Below are positions 32,892 through 42,328 of a DNA stretch of 64,000 nt, piece by piece. Numbering within the stretch: the first letter of the stretch is position 1; the number at the start of each line of letters is the position of its first letter. The notes beneath the pieces were generated by a model. The model did no database searches and had not been told where the DNA came from. It worked only from the letters and a program-made list of their open reading frames with translations. Position numbers and translations under genes: made by a program. The DNA is from Halalkalibacter suaedae (GTDB lineage: Bacteria; Bacillota; Bacilli; Bacillales; Bacillaceae_D), in NCBI RefSeq assembly GCF_017939705.1, contig NZ_JAGKSQ010000004.1, positions 361,213-425,212 of the forward strand, read 5' to 3'.

Positions 32892-34235
32892 ATGAAGGTG
32901 AAGTTGAAATTTATCTTATTGTTGCTTGTCTCTCTTTTCTTTATCGCAGCGTGTGGCGGAACGGATGCGACGACTGACGAAGCTGAAGATCCAGAAACAA
33001 CGGATGCTGCAACGGATGATGCTAATGAAGAAGCTCCAGCAGGGGAAGAGAATGTCACGATTCGCTTTGCATGGTGGGGTGGACAAGAGCGTCATGATAT
33101 GACTCTTGAAGCAATTGAACTTTTTCAAGCTGAATATCCAAATATTACAGTTGAAGCTGAATATACCGGTTGGGATGGTTATTGGGAAAGATTGAATACG
33201 CAAGCAGCGGGTAGTAACCTTCCTGATGTCATTAGTATGGATAACTCTAAACTAAATGAATATAATTCACGTGACTTACTAGCGGATTTAACACCATTTA
33301 TTGAAGCGGGAACGATTAATTTAGAAAATGTCGATTCAGTCTATCAAGAAATTAATCATATTGATGGTGAGGTTCTTGGTATCTCTGCAGGAGCCAATGC
33401 CTTGGCAGCACTGATTAATAGAACCGTATTAGATGAGCACGGGATCGATTTACAACCTGGTTACACATATGAAGATCTTTATGATGCAATGATCAAGATT
33501 AAAGAAGCTGAGGAAGGTGAATTCTTCGGTTATGATCTTGGAAATGCTGAATTTGAAATGTTTACTTTTTATGCACGTCAAAATGAAGAGTCATTGTTTA
33601 ACGAAGAAGGAACTGGTTTAGGTTATTCAGATGAAACGCTTGAAAATTTCTTTACCTTTATTCAAAAGATGGTGAAGGACGGGGCATCTCCTAGTCATGA
33701 TGTGACGATGGAATATATTGAAGGTGGCCTATCAATCGTTGCGGAAGGTACCGCGGCAATGGGGATAACGACAAGTAACCAAATTATTGGAGTGTCTCAG
33801 CAAACAGAAGATACGATGGAGTTAGGCCTTTTACCTGCACTTGAAGGTGGTACACATGGAAACTGGATTCGTCCAAGTATGTCATTCTCGATTTCAGAAC
33901 AGTCAAAGCAACATGAAGCTGCGGCACTATTAATTGATTTTCTCACTAATAGCATCGAAGCAAATGAAATCCTGAAGGCGGATCGTGGTGTTCCTATCTC
34001 ATCTGAGGTTCGTGAGCATCTTGCATCAATTGTTGAAGGACCTGTAAAAGCTACATTCGACTACTTAGAGTTAGTCGCTGATTACACAAGTCCTGCAGAC
34101 CCACTATCTCCAGCCGGTGAATCTGAAGTTCGTGGTTCATTCATTAGAATTGTCGAATTAATCAAATACGATAAGATTTCACCTGCAGATGCAGCTAAGC
34201 AATTCCGTGAAGAGGCAGAAGCCATTCTTCAATAA
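32892..34235 (+). CDS. Orphan sugar-binding lipoprotein (ABC family 1)
   Basis: This 447-residue extracellular solute-binding protein has a lipobox IAAC (Cys21), an acidic Thr/Asp/Glu linker, then the family 1 fold (VTIRFAWWGGQERHDMTLEAIELFQ, PDVISMDNSKLNEY, TYEDLYDAM, GTAAMGITTSNQIIG). No permease genes are near, so it must share permeases encoded elsewhere or has lost them. The gene downstream is an esterase of the carbohydrate-acting kind. It is not closely similar to the 4.8-kb binding protein. Followed by a terminator. Confidence 0.93.
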   Translation: MKVKLKFILLLLVSLFFIAACGGTDATTDEAEDPETTDAATDDANEEAPAGEENVTIRFAWWGGQERHDMTLEAIELFQAEYPNITVEAEYTGWDGYWERLNTQAAGSNLPDVISMDNSKLNEYNSRDLLADLTPFIEAGTINLENVDSVYQEINHIDGEVLGISAGANALAALINRTVLDEHGIDLQPGYTYEDLYDAMIKIKEAEEGEFFGYDLGNAEFEMFTFYARQNEESLFNEEGTGLGYSDETLENFFTFIQKMVKDGASPSHDVTMEYIEGGLSIVAEGTAAMGITTSNQIIGVSQQTEDTMELGLLPALEGGTHGNWIRPSMSFSISEQSKQHEAAALLIDFLTNSIEANEILKADRGVPISSEVREHLASIVEGPVKATFDYLELVADYTSPADPLSPAGESEVRGSFIRIVELIKYDKISPADAAKQFREEAEAILQ

Positions 34236-34248
34236 GCTTCTTCAGTGT

Positions 34249-34292
34249 AACCTCTTTAAGCGACAACAATTGTCTGCTTAAAGAGGTTTTTC
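34249..34292 (+). terminator. Terminator after the orphan binding-protein gene
   Basis: AACCTCTTTAAG / CTTAAAGAGGTT arms with a 16-base, partly paired loop and a TTTTCG tail. Confidence 0.85.
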
Positions 34293-34329
34293 GTTTCATA
34301 CTAATTCCTATGAAGAAAGGATAATTCAA

Positions 34330-35133
34330 GTGGAAATCCTATTGTGGCCAGAAGGAGCTCCTCTTTCTACCGGGGAAACGGATGAAGACCAACCTGCAAT
34401 AATTCCGTATTTGGTAGGAGAGAACGCACCTGTCGTTGTTGTTTGTCCAGGAGGAGGGTACGGTAGACGAGCAGATCATGAAGGTGAACCGATTGCTAAA
34501 TGGTTGAACTCGATTGGCATTTCAGCTTTTGTTTTAAGATATCGCGTCGCTCCATATCGATACCCTTGTGCTTTTCTTGATGTTGCACGGGCGATTCGAA
34601 TGGTTCGATATCATGCAGAAAAGTTTCAGATTAACCCTGAAAAAATCGCTGTGCTTGGTTTCTCTGCAGGTGGCCATCTTGCGTCGATGATCGGAACTGC
34701 CTTTGATTATGGGAATTCTTCAGCAGAGGATCCAATTGAAAAGACGTCGAGTCGACCTAACCTCCTTGTGTTATGTTATCCAGTTATCACGATGAAGGAA
34801 CCATTTATGCATGAAGGCTCACGCATCAATCTGTTGGGTGAACAACCCGATAAGGGACTAATTGAGCAGCTAAGCAGTGAACGCCAAGTTACAAAAGAAA
34901 CCCCTCCAACCTTTCTATGGCATACATCAGATGACGCTGCCGTTCCTGTAGAGAATAGCCTACAGTTTGCCTCAGCTTTGCGAAAGAACAATATATTATT
35001 TGATCTACATGTCTATGCAAAAGGACGTCATGGATTAGGGCTGGCGGAAGAGGATTTGCATGTAGGTGGCTGGACTAGAGCTTGTGAATCGTGGTTCAAG
35101 TTGAATGGGTTTATTGCAAATAGTACTAGTTAA
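34330..35133 (+). CDS. Alpha/beta-hydrolase esterase (acetylxylan-esterase-like)
   Basis: This 267-residue alpha/beta-hydrolase has VVVCPGGGYGRRADHEGEPIAKWLNS (oxyanion region, typical of BD-FAE/acetylxylan-esterase-type hydrolases), GFSAGGHLAS (catalytic Ser), TSDDAAVP (Asp) and GRHGL (His). No signal peptide, so it likely deacylates imported oligosaccharides. The start is GTG after GAAAGGA. Its place after a sugar-binding protein supports a carbohydrate role, with the terminator between suggesting separate or read-through expression. Confidence 0.88.
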   Translation: MEILLWPEGAPLSTGETDEDQPAIIPYLVGENAPVVVVCPGGGYGRRADHEGEPIAKWLNSIGISAFVLRYRVAPYRYPCAFLDVARAIRMVRYHAEKFQINPEKIAVLGFSAGGHLASMIGTAFDYGNSSAEDPIEKTSSRPNLLVLCYPVITMKEPFMHEGSRINLLGEQPDKGLIEQLSSERQVTKETPPTFLWHTSDDAAVPVENSLQFASALRKNNILFDLHVYAKGRHGLGLAEEDLHVGGWTRACESWFKLNGFIANSTS

Positions 35134-35284
35134 TGACTTTTAGATTGATCCTTGTGAGACATCTCTTTTCGGTGTGTGGGAATGCTGGCACAATTCCTAG
35201 CTATCTGTGCTGGTATTCCTTGCCTGACAACCGTCCTTTAAGGATAAATAGACTTTGACTAAGATAAAAACTGTTATTTAAGAT

Positions 35285-35304
35285 GGAAACACGAGAACCG
35301 TCCC
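35285..35304 (-). repeat. REP-like repeat copy 3 with duplicated tail
   Basis: GGAAACACGAGAACCGTCCC, followed by TCGATTCC-type units repeated several times (35305-35340). Confidence 0.75.
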
Positions 35305-35409
35305 GTCGATTCCTCGATTCCTCGCCGATTCCACCGATTGTGAAACCAAAACTTTAAGTGAATCGTAATAATAGTAACTATCAACAAAATCATTGAAAGG
35401 AGATACATA

Positions 35410-36702
35410 ATGTATCTATATTTATGGATCGTATTTATAGGCTTTATCCTTTTGACCGCATTGCCGTTGTTTTCTAAGAAAAGAAGAACGAAGTGGGCTG
35501 TGGGGCAAGCTGTTGCGGTTACTTCTGCTATTATCCTAGCCATTTTTTTCATTGAAATGGTGAATACACCACCATTACCGGCAATTATTTTTGTAGTCAT
35601 TGTTAGTTTTTTAGCTGATCGATCTACTTACACGAAAACAGGGTTGATTATCGTTGGTGTTATTCTCAGTATTTCTGCTGGAGGAGCCTATTATTTATTT
35701 CACGACGATCCTGAGTATGTGGAAAATTACATAACTAACAATCCTGATCTGGCTTCAATATATGTAAGTGTTGACGGAGAAACAGTTGTCAGCCAAGAGG
35801 CAGATCTGAAGCGCCCACTCGCCAGTGTAGTAAAGACAATTATCGGTATCGAATATGCCAATCAAGTAGCAAATGGGACAATCGATCCTGAGGAACGTAT
35901 CCCAGTAGAAGAACTGGACAAGTTTTATCTTGCTAACACTGATGGTGGTGCACATCCCGCCTGGCTTGAGGAAATGAAAGCCCATGATAAAACAAGCAAT
36001 AATGAAGTGTCATTGCATGAAGTGGCGAAGGGAATGATCACGTTCAGTTCCAATGCGAACACCGATTTTTTAATAGAAAAACTAGGAGCTGAATCGATTA
36101 ATACAGTTATAGAAACGTTAGAGCTTGAAAATCACGATCCGATCTATCCGCTTGTCTCAGCCTTATTAGTATCAGAATTTGTAAAAGATCAGCATGAAGA
36201 AAGCTTAAGCAACGACCAATTAACGGAGATGATCGAAACGATGCCTCTTGAGAAATATAGGGAAACAGCCTGGAAAATCCATGATATGCTGTATGAAGAA
36301 GAAGGGATTTATGTCAATGAGTCCATTTCTATTTCAATGGACTTACAGGAGGTTTGGTCTGACAACTTGCCTAATGCAACAGTCGAGGATTACAGAAAAG
36401 TAATGAGTGCGATTTCGAATAATACCGCCACCATTCCAGGTGGTGAGGAGATTCTCCGAGACGTTATGGAATGGCCTATGGAACTTCATCCTTCTAATCG
36501 GGAAAAGTATGCTCATTTTGGAGCGAAAGGCGGCTCAACTGCTTTTGTCCTTAACCAGGCTCTTTATGTGGAAAGTAATAACGGAAAAAAGATGGAGCTA
36601 ATGATCTTTACAGAAGGGTTTTCTTTTATAGAACAACTTAAAATGAACCAAAATATGAATTCATTTTTAAATAAAGTCCTTGACGAGCATTTATCCGAGT
36701 AA
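35410..36702 (+). CDS. Membrane-anchored serine hydrolase (class A beta-lactamase-like fold)
   Basis: This 430-residue protein has three N-terminal transmembrane helices and an extracellular penicillin-recognising-type domain. ASVVK provides the Ser-x-x-Lys pair, FSSNANTDFLIEKLG is a variant of the SxN motif, and FGAKGGSTAF resembles the KTG/KSG motif. The order and spacing match serine beta-lactamase-like hydrolases, but the divergent motifs make true beta-lactamase activity doubtful; a peptidoglycan- or amide-directed esterase is as likely. ATG follows AAAGGAG. Confidence 0.82.
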   Translation: MYLYLWIVFIGFILLTALPLFSKKRRTKWAVGQAVAVTSAIILAIFFIEMVNTPPLPAIIFVVIVSFLADRSTYTKTGLIIVGVILSISAGGAYYLFHDDPEYVENYITNNPDLASIYVSVDGETVVSQEADLKRPLASVVKTIIGIEYANQVANGTIDPEERIPVEELDKFYLANTDGGAHPAWLEEMKAHDKTSNNEVSLHEVAKGMITFSSNANTDFLIEKLGAESINTVIETLELENHDPIYPLVSALLVSEFVKDQHEESLSNDQLTEMIETMPLEKYRETAWKIHDMLYEEEGIYVNESISISMDLQEVWSDNLPNATVEDYRKVMSAISNNTATIPGGEEILRDVMEWPMELHPSNREKYAHFGAKGGSTAFVLNQALYVESNNGKKMELMIFTEGFSFIEQLKMNQNMNSFLNKVLDEHLSE

Positions 36703-36941
36703 ATCTTCTATTCTATTTAATTGCTAGTTAGTTCCATTGGATTATTTTGATGTTTACTGCATATGAATTTCTACTTAATGAGTTAAATAACCGAAAATAG
36801 GTAAGATGTATAGTGATTGAGAATACAAGAGTCTGAATAGCTTTAGTAAACCCCTTGCTTTTTTCTCTAAAACTCAAAGTTGACATGTTAAAATGGCATG
36901 ATAAGATTGAAATGATTCATTAACTTTATAGAACGAACTGT

Positions 36942-37034
36942 TACCACTAGGGGGGCCTTATTTGGCTGAGATGAGAGTGTCGCTTTCAAACCCTTTGAAC
37001 CTGAACTAATTAATAGTAGCGTAGGGAAGTGGAC
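36942..37034 (+). ncRNA. TPP (THI-box) riboswitch
   Basis: All core THI-box segments are present in order: ACTAGGGGGGCC, GGCTGAGATGAGA, AACCCTTTGAACCTGA, then AGTAGCGTAGGGAAGTGGA. These form the two parallel arms that bind thiamine pyrophosphate. An intrinsic terminator follows 48 bases later, so TPP should shut off the LuxE/LuxC/ABC/SDR operon downstream. The remainder of this 475-base gap holds nothing else recognisable. Confidence 0.95.
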
Positions 37035-37082
37035 ATCAAAAAAGCTATGTAGTTTCTTCCGTATTATCTAGTTAAAAATGAT

Positions 37083-37114
37083 GGCCGCTCTCTATTCGAG
37101 AGCGGCCTTTTTTT
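37083..37114 (+). terminator. Expression-platform terminator of the TPP riboswitch
   Basis: GGCCGCTCT / AGAGCGGCC 9-bp stem with a 7-base loop followed by TTTTTTT. Lies between the aptamer and the first gene. Confidence 0.9.
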
Positions 37115-37177
37115 GATTCTTAAAAGGGGCTTCAGCCTGTCGCAGTCTTACAAATCACTAGTATTGGAGTGTCACAT

Positions 37178-38287
37178 GTGTTAGAGGATTATTTAGCGTT
37201 AAAACAAAAATTGAGTACATTCATCTCTCAGCCTACTTCGACGGAAGAGGCCTTTAATGAGATGGCATTAAACGTATTTCAATTTCAATATGACCATAAT
37301 CAGCCCTTTCGTAAATTTTGTAGGAAAAGACGGGTTTCTCCGAGAAATGTGAAGCACTATACGGAAATGCCACCTGTTCCGATCGATGCTTTCAAACTAA
37401 CCACATTATCCTGTCATCCAACAGAAGAGACAGAGGCACTATTTATGACAAGTGGAACAACTAACCCTGAAAAACGGGGAAAAAACTATCATCGTGATTT
37501 AGAAGTCTATGATTTATCGATGAAGACGCATTTTAAATCTCATATTATTCCTGATCGTGATCAAATGAAAATGTTCGTTCTTTTTCCGACAGAAGAGGAG
37601 ATGCCAAACTCATCGTTAGCACACTATTTACATATTGCGATCGATACATTTGGTACTGAAGACAGTCAATATGCTTTTTCAAAAGAAGGCTTTGAACTAA
37701 ATCGCTTGATTGACGAGCTGCAACAACAGCAAGAGCCTATCCTGCTAATCGGTGCGACATTCTCTTTCATTCATTTATTAGATGAGTGCAAAGAGAGAGG
37801 AATCCGGTTTAATCTTCCTACTCATAGTCGCATCATGGATACAGGTGGTTCTAAAGGACGATCACGTGAAATGACTCCAAGCGTATTTAAACAAGAAATG
37901 AGCGAATTGTTCTCGGTTCCACCTGAACTGTGCGTCAATATGTACGGAATGACAGAATTAAGCTCACAAATCTATGACCGTAGCCTGATGGACTTTTATA
38001 ACGATCAACCAATACGTACACGTAAACAGACACCACATTGGGTTAAAACAGTCATCATGGATTTAGAGAAAATGGAAGAAAAAGCTGTAGGTGAAAAGGG
38101 AATCATTGTTCACTACGATTTAGCAAATATCAATTCGGTGATGGCCATTCTGACAGAGGATATGGGCGTTCAAGAGGAAGATGGGTTTTATTTATTAGGT
38201 CGAGCAAAAGGTGCAGAAGCAAAAGGGTGTTCACTAGCTGTAGAACAATTTATCGCATCCTCTAAGAAATCTGAAGGAGGGATTTAA
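37178..38287 (+). CDS. LuxE-like acyl-protein synthetase
   Basis: Adenylate-forming ligase of about 369 residues. MTSGTTNPEKRG (about 90-101) is the AMP-binding phosphate loop, NMYGMTELSSQ (about 254-264) the core motif, and a C-terminal GCSLAVEQF supplies a Cys (about 351) at the place where LuxE carries its acyl thioester. LuxE enzymes activate a carboxylic acid as acyl-AMP and hand it through a Cys thioester to LuxC. GTG 37178 lies eight bases after TTGGAG; GTG 37169 is the other option. First gene of a TPP-riboswitch operon with the LuxC-like gene one base downstream. There are no luciferase genes, so the acid is unlikely to be the bioluminescence fatty acid. Confidence 0.88.
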   Translation: MLEDYLALKQKLSTFISQPTSTEEAFNEMALNVFQFQYDHNQPFRKFCRKRRVSPRNVKHYTEMPPVPIDAFKLTTLSCHPTEETEALFMTSGTTNPEKRGKNYHRDLEVYDLSMKTHFKSHIIPDRDQMKMFVLFPTEEEMPNSSLAHYLHIAIDTFGTEDSQYAFSKEGFELNRLIDELQQQQEPILLIGATFSFIHLLDECKERGIRFNLPTHSRIMDTGGSKGRSREMTPSVFKQEMSELFSVPPELCVNMYGMTELSSQIYDRSLMDFYNDQPIRTRKQTPHWVKTVIMDLEKMEEKAVGEKGIIVHYDLANINSVMAILTEDMGVQEEDGFYLLGRAKGAEAKGCSLAVEQFIASSKKSEGGI

Positions 38288-38288
38288 C

Positions 38289-39764
38289 ATGTATAAATGT
38301 TATTTCGTTCCGAGTCAATGTAAAGATCTTTTTGAGGGTGCCGCATTTAAAACGCTAGTCTTTGAAAATCATGGTGAAAGAGTAGAATTAGCAGTCCCTG
38401 AATTAACTCCAGACATGGTAGCTCAAGTCATTGAAACGATAAAAAAGCAGCAGCAAACCTATTTAAAAACGCTTAAGACGAATGATGTCATTGCCATCAT
38501 GGATCAAGCGGTGCAAAAATGGCTGGACCCTCAATATGAGTTACGTCAACTCGCAGAACGATGGCTGCCTGTTATTACGGGCTACGATCGAGAAATGATT
38601 CGGTTATACATTAATCGTTATTTGAGGCAATTTCGCAAAGAAAAATTACAGCGAATGATTGATGAGGATTTTCCCAACCCTCTAATACTAGATGAATTTC
38701 GGCCACGTAAATCAGGAGGGTTGTACCGGGCGTATGGTCCAGAGGTTATGACTCATATTTTTTCAGGAAATGTTCCAATTTTACCACTGTGGAGTTTAAC
38801 TGCTGGGATTTTATTAAAGTCTGCAACATTCGGAAAGGTGTCATCATCAGAGCCGTTATTTCCTGTTCTCTTTGCAAAAACATTACAGGAAATCGATCCC
38901 GATCTTGCAGAGGCGATAGCGATTGTCTCGTGGAAGGGTGGAGAGGATGCTTTAGAAAAGCTTAGTTTTTCTCAGTCTAATGCGGTCATTGCCTACGGAG
39001 GGAAAGAGGCGATTGAGCGGATTAAAGAAAAAGTCCCATCCGATGTTACCTTTCATGCACATGGTCATAAAGTCAGCTTTGGCATGCTCGCGAGTGAGTG
39101 TTTGGCAGCAACGAAGGTTTGGCGGACAGCGAAATTAGCTGCACATGATGTGTCTTGGTTTGACCAACAAGGATGTTTGTCCCCACATGTATTTTTCGTG
39201 GAACGTGGCGGCAAATACGGGCCTCGTGAATTTGCAGAAATGCTAGCAAATGAAATGGGAAATTTTCAAAGCATGCACCCAAGGGCGACATTAACGGAGG
39301 AAGAGCAGCACGCTATTGTAAGTCAAAGGTCGGTTCTCGAATTTGAGAGTTATGAGTCGGAAAAGGTGAATCTCATAAAGAGTGAAGGGAATACGGCATG
39401 GACGGTTGTCTACCGTGAGCTAACAACGAATACAACCGAAGAACTCTTTCCTTTCTCACCATTAAACCGCTTTATTACAGTGATACCGGTCGATAATATG
39501 CTAGAAGTTAAACAGTACATAAAGGGAATGACTGGCTATATTCAGAGCGTAGGAGTTGGGTGTGCACCACAGCATCTTACCTCAATCATTTCGATGTTAG
39601 GTGATGCAGGAGTTAACCGGATCTGTGCAGTAGGTTCAATGCCCCAGCCCCAGCCAGGCTGGCACCATGATGGAAGATTTCATTTAGCCGATCTTGTACG
39701 TTTTTGTGATGTAGAGTCTTCCCTTGAAGACCAGATGGATGAATTTGATCCTTACCGAGATTAA
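38289..39764 (+). CDS. LuxC-like acyl-CoA/acyl-enzyme reductase
   Basis: This 491-residue protein matches the LuxC family of aldehyde-dehydrogenase-fold reductases: HIFSGNVPILPLWSL (about 156-170), a Rossmann-type NAD(P)-binding stretch around IVSWKGGEDALEKL and AVIAYGGKEAI, and DQQGCLSPHVFFVE with the acyl-accepting Cys296. It would take the acyl group from the LuxE-like protein and reduce it to an aldehyde with NADPH. GAAGGAGG ribosome binding site overlaps the luxE-like end. The next gene (ABC ATPase) follows after 13 bases, so all belong to one operon. Confidence 0.9.
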   Translation: MYKCYFVPSQCKDLFEGAAFKTLVFENHGERVELAVPELTPDMVAQVIETIKKQQQTYLKTLKTNDVIAIMDQAVQKWLDPQYELRQLAERWLPVITGYDREMIRLYINRYLRQFRKEKLQRMIDEDFPNPLILDEFRPRKSGGLYRAYGPEVMTHIFSGNVPILPLWSLTAGILLKSATFGKVSSSEPLFPVLFAKTLQEIDPDLAEAIAIVSWKGGEDALEKLSFSQSNAVIAYGGKEAIERIKEKVPSDVTFHAHGHKVSFGMLASECLAATKVWRTAKLAAHDVSWFDQQGCLSPHVFFVERGGKYGPREFAEMLANEMGNFQSMHPRATLTEEEQHAIVSQRSVLEFESYESEKVNLIKSEGNTAWTVVYRELTTNTTEELFPFSPLNRFITVIPVDNMLEVKQYIKGMTGYIQSVGVGCAPQHLTSIISMLGDAGVNRICAVGSMPQPQPGWHHDGRFHLADLVRFCDVESSLEDQMDEFDPYRD

Positions 39765-39777
39765 GAGGTGAGAGGAA

Positions 39778-40545
39778 ATGGCAATAATGATAGATTGCAA
39801 GAATGTCGGTATTACGTTTGATCAGTCAAAGGTCTTAGCGAATGTGGACTTACAGATTCAGGACGGGGAATTTGTTAGTATTATTGGAAAAAGCGGTAGT
39901 GGAAAAAGTACATTATTACAAGCAATCGGGGGCTTGCTTACTCCTACAGAAGGTCAAGTCACGGTTGCTGAGAAGGTAATAACCGAACCGGTTGATGAGA
40001 TAACATATGTCTTTCAAAAGCCAGTTCTCTTAGAATGGCGTAATGTCCTTGAAAATGTACTCATGCCAATTGAGCTTAAACATAAAAGAAAACCAACGAA
40101 AGAGGATATCACACTTGCTAAAGCGATGCTTCACTCTGTTGGACTCGCGGGGCATGAAAACAAGTATCCTCACGAGTTATCCGGTGGGATGATGTCTAGA
40201 GTCTCGCTTGCAAGAGCCTTACTCACAAGACCGAAAATCCTCTTAATGGATGAACCTTTTTCTGCGTTAGATGCCATGACAAAAGAGCAATTGCAGCTTG
40301 AACTGATGCAGCTTTCTGTTCAATTTTCTACAACAATTGTCTTTATTACTCATGATATTACCGAAGCGGTCTATTTGTCTGACCGCGTTGTTCTCTTAGG
40401 AGAGCAGCCAGCGAAGGTGAAGAAGGAGTTTTCGATTCCATTTAAGAGACCGAGAGCTAAACAATTAAAATTCGAGCCGAGTTTCACATCCATTATCAAG
40501 GGGATTTATGAAGAAATTGAAGGACGAGGAGAGAACTCATCATGA
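39778..40545 (+). CDS. ABC transporter ATP-binding protein (ThiZ/SsuB/TauB-like)
   Basis: This 255-residue ATPase has Walker A GKSGSGKST, a Q-loop in VFQKPVLLEWRNVLENV, signature LSGGMMSRVSLARAL, Walker B ILLMDEPFSALD, and switch His in ITHDITEA. The Q-loop context is typical of ATPases energising NMT1/THI5- and taurine-type uptake systems. Its stop overlaps the permease start by four bases. Under TPP control it is best read as the ATPase of a thiamine-precursor importer like ThiXYZ. Confidence 0.94.
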   Translation: MAIMIDCKNVGITFDQSKVLANVDLQIQDGEFVSIIGKSGSGKSTLLQAIGGLLTPTEGQVTVAEKVITEPVDEITYVFQKPVLLEWRNVLENVLMPIELKHKRKPTKEDITLAKAMLHSVGLAGHENKYPHELSGGMMSRVSLARALLTRPKILLMDEPFSALDAMTKEQLQLELMQLSVQFSTTIVFITHDITEAVYLSDRVVLLGEQPAKVKKEFSIPFKRPRAKQLKFEPSFTSIIKGIYEEIEGRGENSS

Positions 40546-41309
40546 AAAAAACTAGCGTCTATTCCTTGTCCATTTTTATCATCATTCTCGTTATCTGGGA
40601 GGCTACGGTTCATCTCAGAGATATTTCCCAAATTATATTACCGTCACCATCCGCCGTGGCTATGAATCTTGTTCAACACACGCAGAGCGGTTATTTTCTA
40701 CCACATATTATGACAACATTGATTGAGGTGCTCGGCGGATTTTTGGTCGGTTCGATGATCGGCATTGGACTTGGTTTTCTTGTTGCACAATCAAAGACGG
40801 CGCAGGAAATATTACATCCGTATATCATTGCCTCACAAGCAATGCCTAAGCTAGCATTAGCACCACTCCTTGTTCTCTGGTTTGGTTTTGGTTATACGCC
40901 AAAGATGATGATTGTGGCGTTGGTCTGTTTTTTCCCGTTGTTTGAGAGTACGGTCACCGGACTTTCGTATGTCAGTCAGGAGAAGCTGGCGTTATTTCGG
41001 TCTTTACGGGCAACCTCCTTTCAAACGTTAATCAAACTGCGTGTGCCGACAGCGATGCCTTATATTTTTTCTGGGCTTCGCGTATCGATCGTATTAAGTG
41101 TAGTCGGAGCTGTTGTGGCAGAGTTTATTGGGGCAAACAAAGGGTTAGGGGCACTAATCATTGCTTCACAAGGAATGTTGAATACAACGTTAATGTTTTC
41201 CGTTTTTATTTTACTTACGGTCATGGGGATCATCCTTTACCAAATGATCAATTTGATTGAACGACTGTTTTTTAAGAAATATAGTTACTCGAGGGGGAGA
41301 CAAACATGA
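40542..41309 (+). CDS. ABC transporter permease (ThiX/SsuC-like)
   Basis: This 255-residue permease has six predicted helices and the EAA loop SLRATSFQTLIKLRVPTAMPYIFSGLR. Family members transport nitrate, taurine, aliphatic sulfonates or thiamine pyrimidines; the riboswitch points to the last group. Start and stop both overlap neighbours by four bases (ATGA), so it is tightly coupled. Confidence 0.94.
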   Translation: MKKTSVYSLSIFIIILVIWEATVHLRDISQIILPSPSAVAMNLVQHTQSGYFLPHIMTTLIEVLGGFLVGSMIGIGLGFLVAQSKTAQEILHPYIIASQAMPKLALAPLLVLWFGFGYTPKMMIVALVCFFPLFESTVTGLSYVSQEKLALFRSLRATSFQTLIKLRVPTAMPYIFSGLRVSIVLSVVGAVVAEFIGANKGLGALIIASQGMLNTTLMFSVFILLTVMGIILYQMINLIERLFFKKYSYSRGRQT

Positions 41310-42319
41310 AAAAAGGACTAAAGAAAATAAGTGCAGCAGCAATCTTCACCGCTTTGACGCTAACAGCTGTTGGGTGTGGAAATAACAGCACAACGAATGA
41401 ACAAGAAGTGAAAGAAATCAAAATGGCTTCTTGGAGCCAGAACATTACCGAACAGAGCAATCTTTATGTAGCAGAGGAGAAAGGCTGGTTTGAAGAGGCT
41501 TATCTTGATTTTGAATTCATACCTGGAGCAGGTGGCGGAGAGGCTGTTCGAAATATTATTGCTGGGAATGCGGATATTGCTTTTGCCAACGTGGAAGCTG
41601 TTCTTTTAGCGATGGAGCAAGGTGAAGAACTAAGAATTATCTATAACGTCTATCCAGAGAATGTCTTTAATCTTGTTTCCCTGAAGGATAGTAATATTCA
41701 ATCGATGGAAGATTTGCGTGGCAAGGATGTTGGTGTGTATAGTCGAGCTAGCGGAACGTATCAAAACCTGCTCGTGCTCCTTCATCAAGCAGGGATGACA
41801 GAAGAGGATATTAATATTGTCGAAGCAGGTGTCCTAAACTTCGGACCATTAATGAATAACCAAGTTGTCGCAACAGCTGCGACAGACACAGGCCTATTCG
41901 ATGCTAAAAACAAGGGGCTCGGGGAAGTAAATGTGATTGAAGTAAAGGATGTGTTGAACACTCCTGCAGATGTATTTGTTGTGACAGAAAAAGTGTTTCA
42001 GGAAAAAAGAGAGGAATTAATCCGTTTCTTACAGGTATACCGTGATAGTGTAGCTTACACGATGGAGAATCCAGAGGAAGCAGCAGAGATTGCTGTAAGT
42101 GCAGCTATTGATGGAGAGGATCAAGCGAGAAATCTTGAAATTATCAAGATTCGTAATCAAACGTCGATGAATGCAGACACGGAGGAACATGGTTTAGGAT
42201 GGCTCAACGTTGATATATTAAAGGAAGTAGAAGAAACGTACTATGATCTAGGACTTCTTAGTAAACGAGTCAATATTCACGAGATTACAACGAATGAACT
42301 AGTTGAAGAACTAGAGTAG
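41306..42319 (+). CDS. NMT1/THI5-like substrate-binding lipoprotein (ThiY-like)
   Basis: This 337-residue binding protein has lipobox AVGC (Cys24), then an NMT1-type fold: QNITEQSNLYVAEEKGWFEEAYLDFEFIPGAGGGEAVRNIIAGNADIAFANVEAVLLA, SMEDLRGKDVGVYSRASGTYQNLL. GAGGGGEA at the phosphate-like loop resembles ThiY-type proteins that bind pyrimidine or thiamine degradation products. Specificity cannot be decided by eye. Confidence 0.92.
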   Translation: MKKGLKKISAAAIFTALTLTAVGCGNNSTTNEQEVKEIKMASWSQNITEQSNLYVAEEKGWFEEAYLDFEFIPGAGGGEAVRNIIAGNADIAFANVEAVLLAMEQGEELRIIYNVYPENVFNLVSLKDSNIQSMEDLRGKDVGVYSRASGTYQNLLVLLHQAGMTEEDINIVEAGVLNFGPLMNNQVVATAATDTGLFDAKNKGLGEVNVIEVKDVLNTPADVFVVTEKVFQEKREELIRFLQVYRDSVAYTMENPEEAAEIAVSAAIDGEDQARNLEIIKIRNQTSMNADTEEHGLGWLNVDILKEVEETYYDLGLLSKRVNIHEITTNELVEELE

Positions 42320-42328
42320 GAGTTGCCC

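Noticed and set aside
37178..39764. Bioluminescence (lux) operon
   Set aside because: LuxE- and LuxC-like genes are present but luxA, luxB and luxD are absent and the operon has a TPP riboswitch and a thiamine-type transporter.
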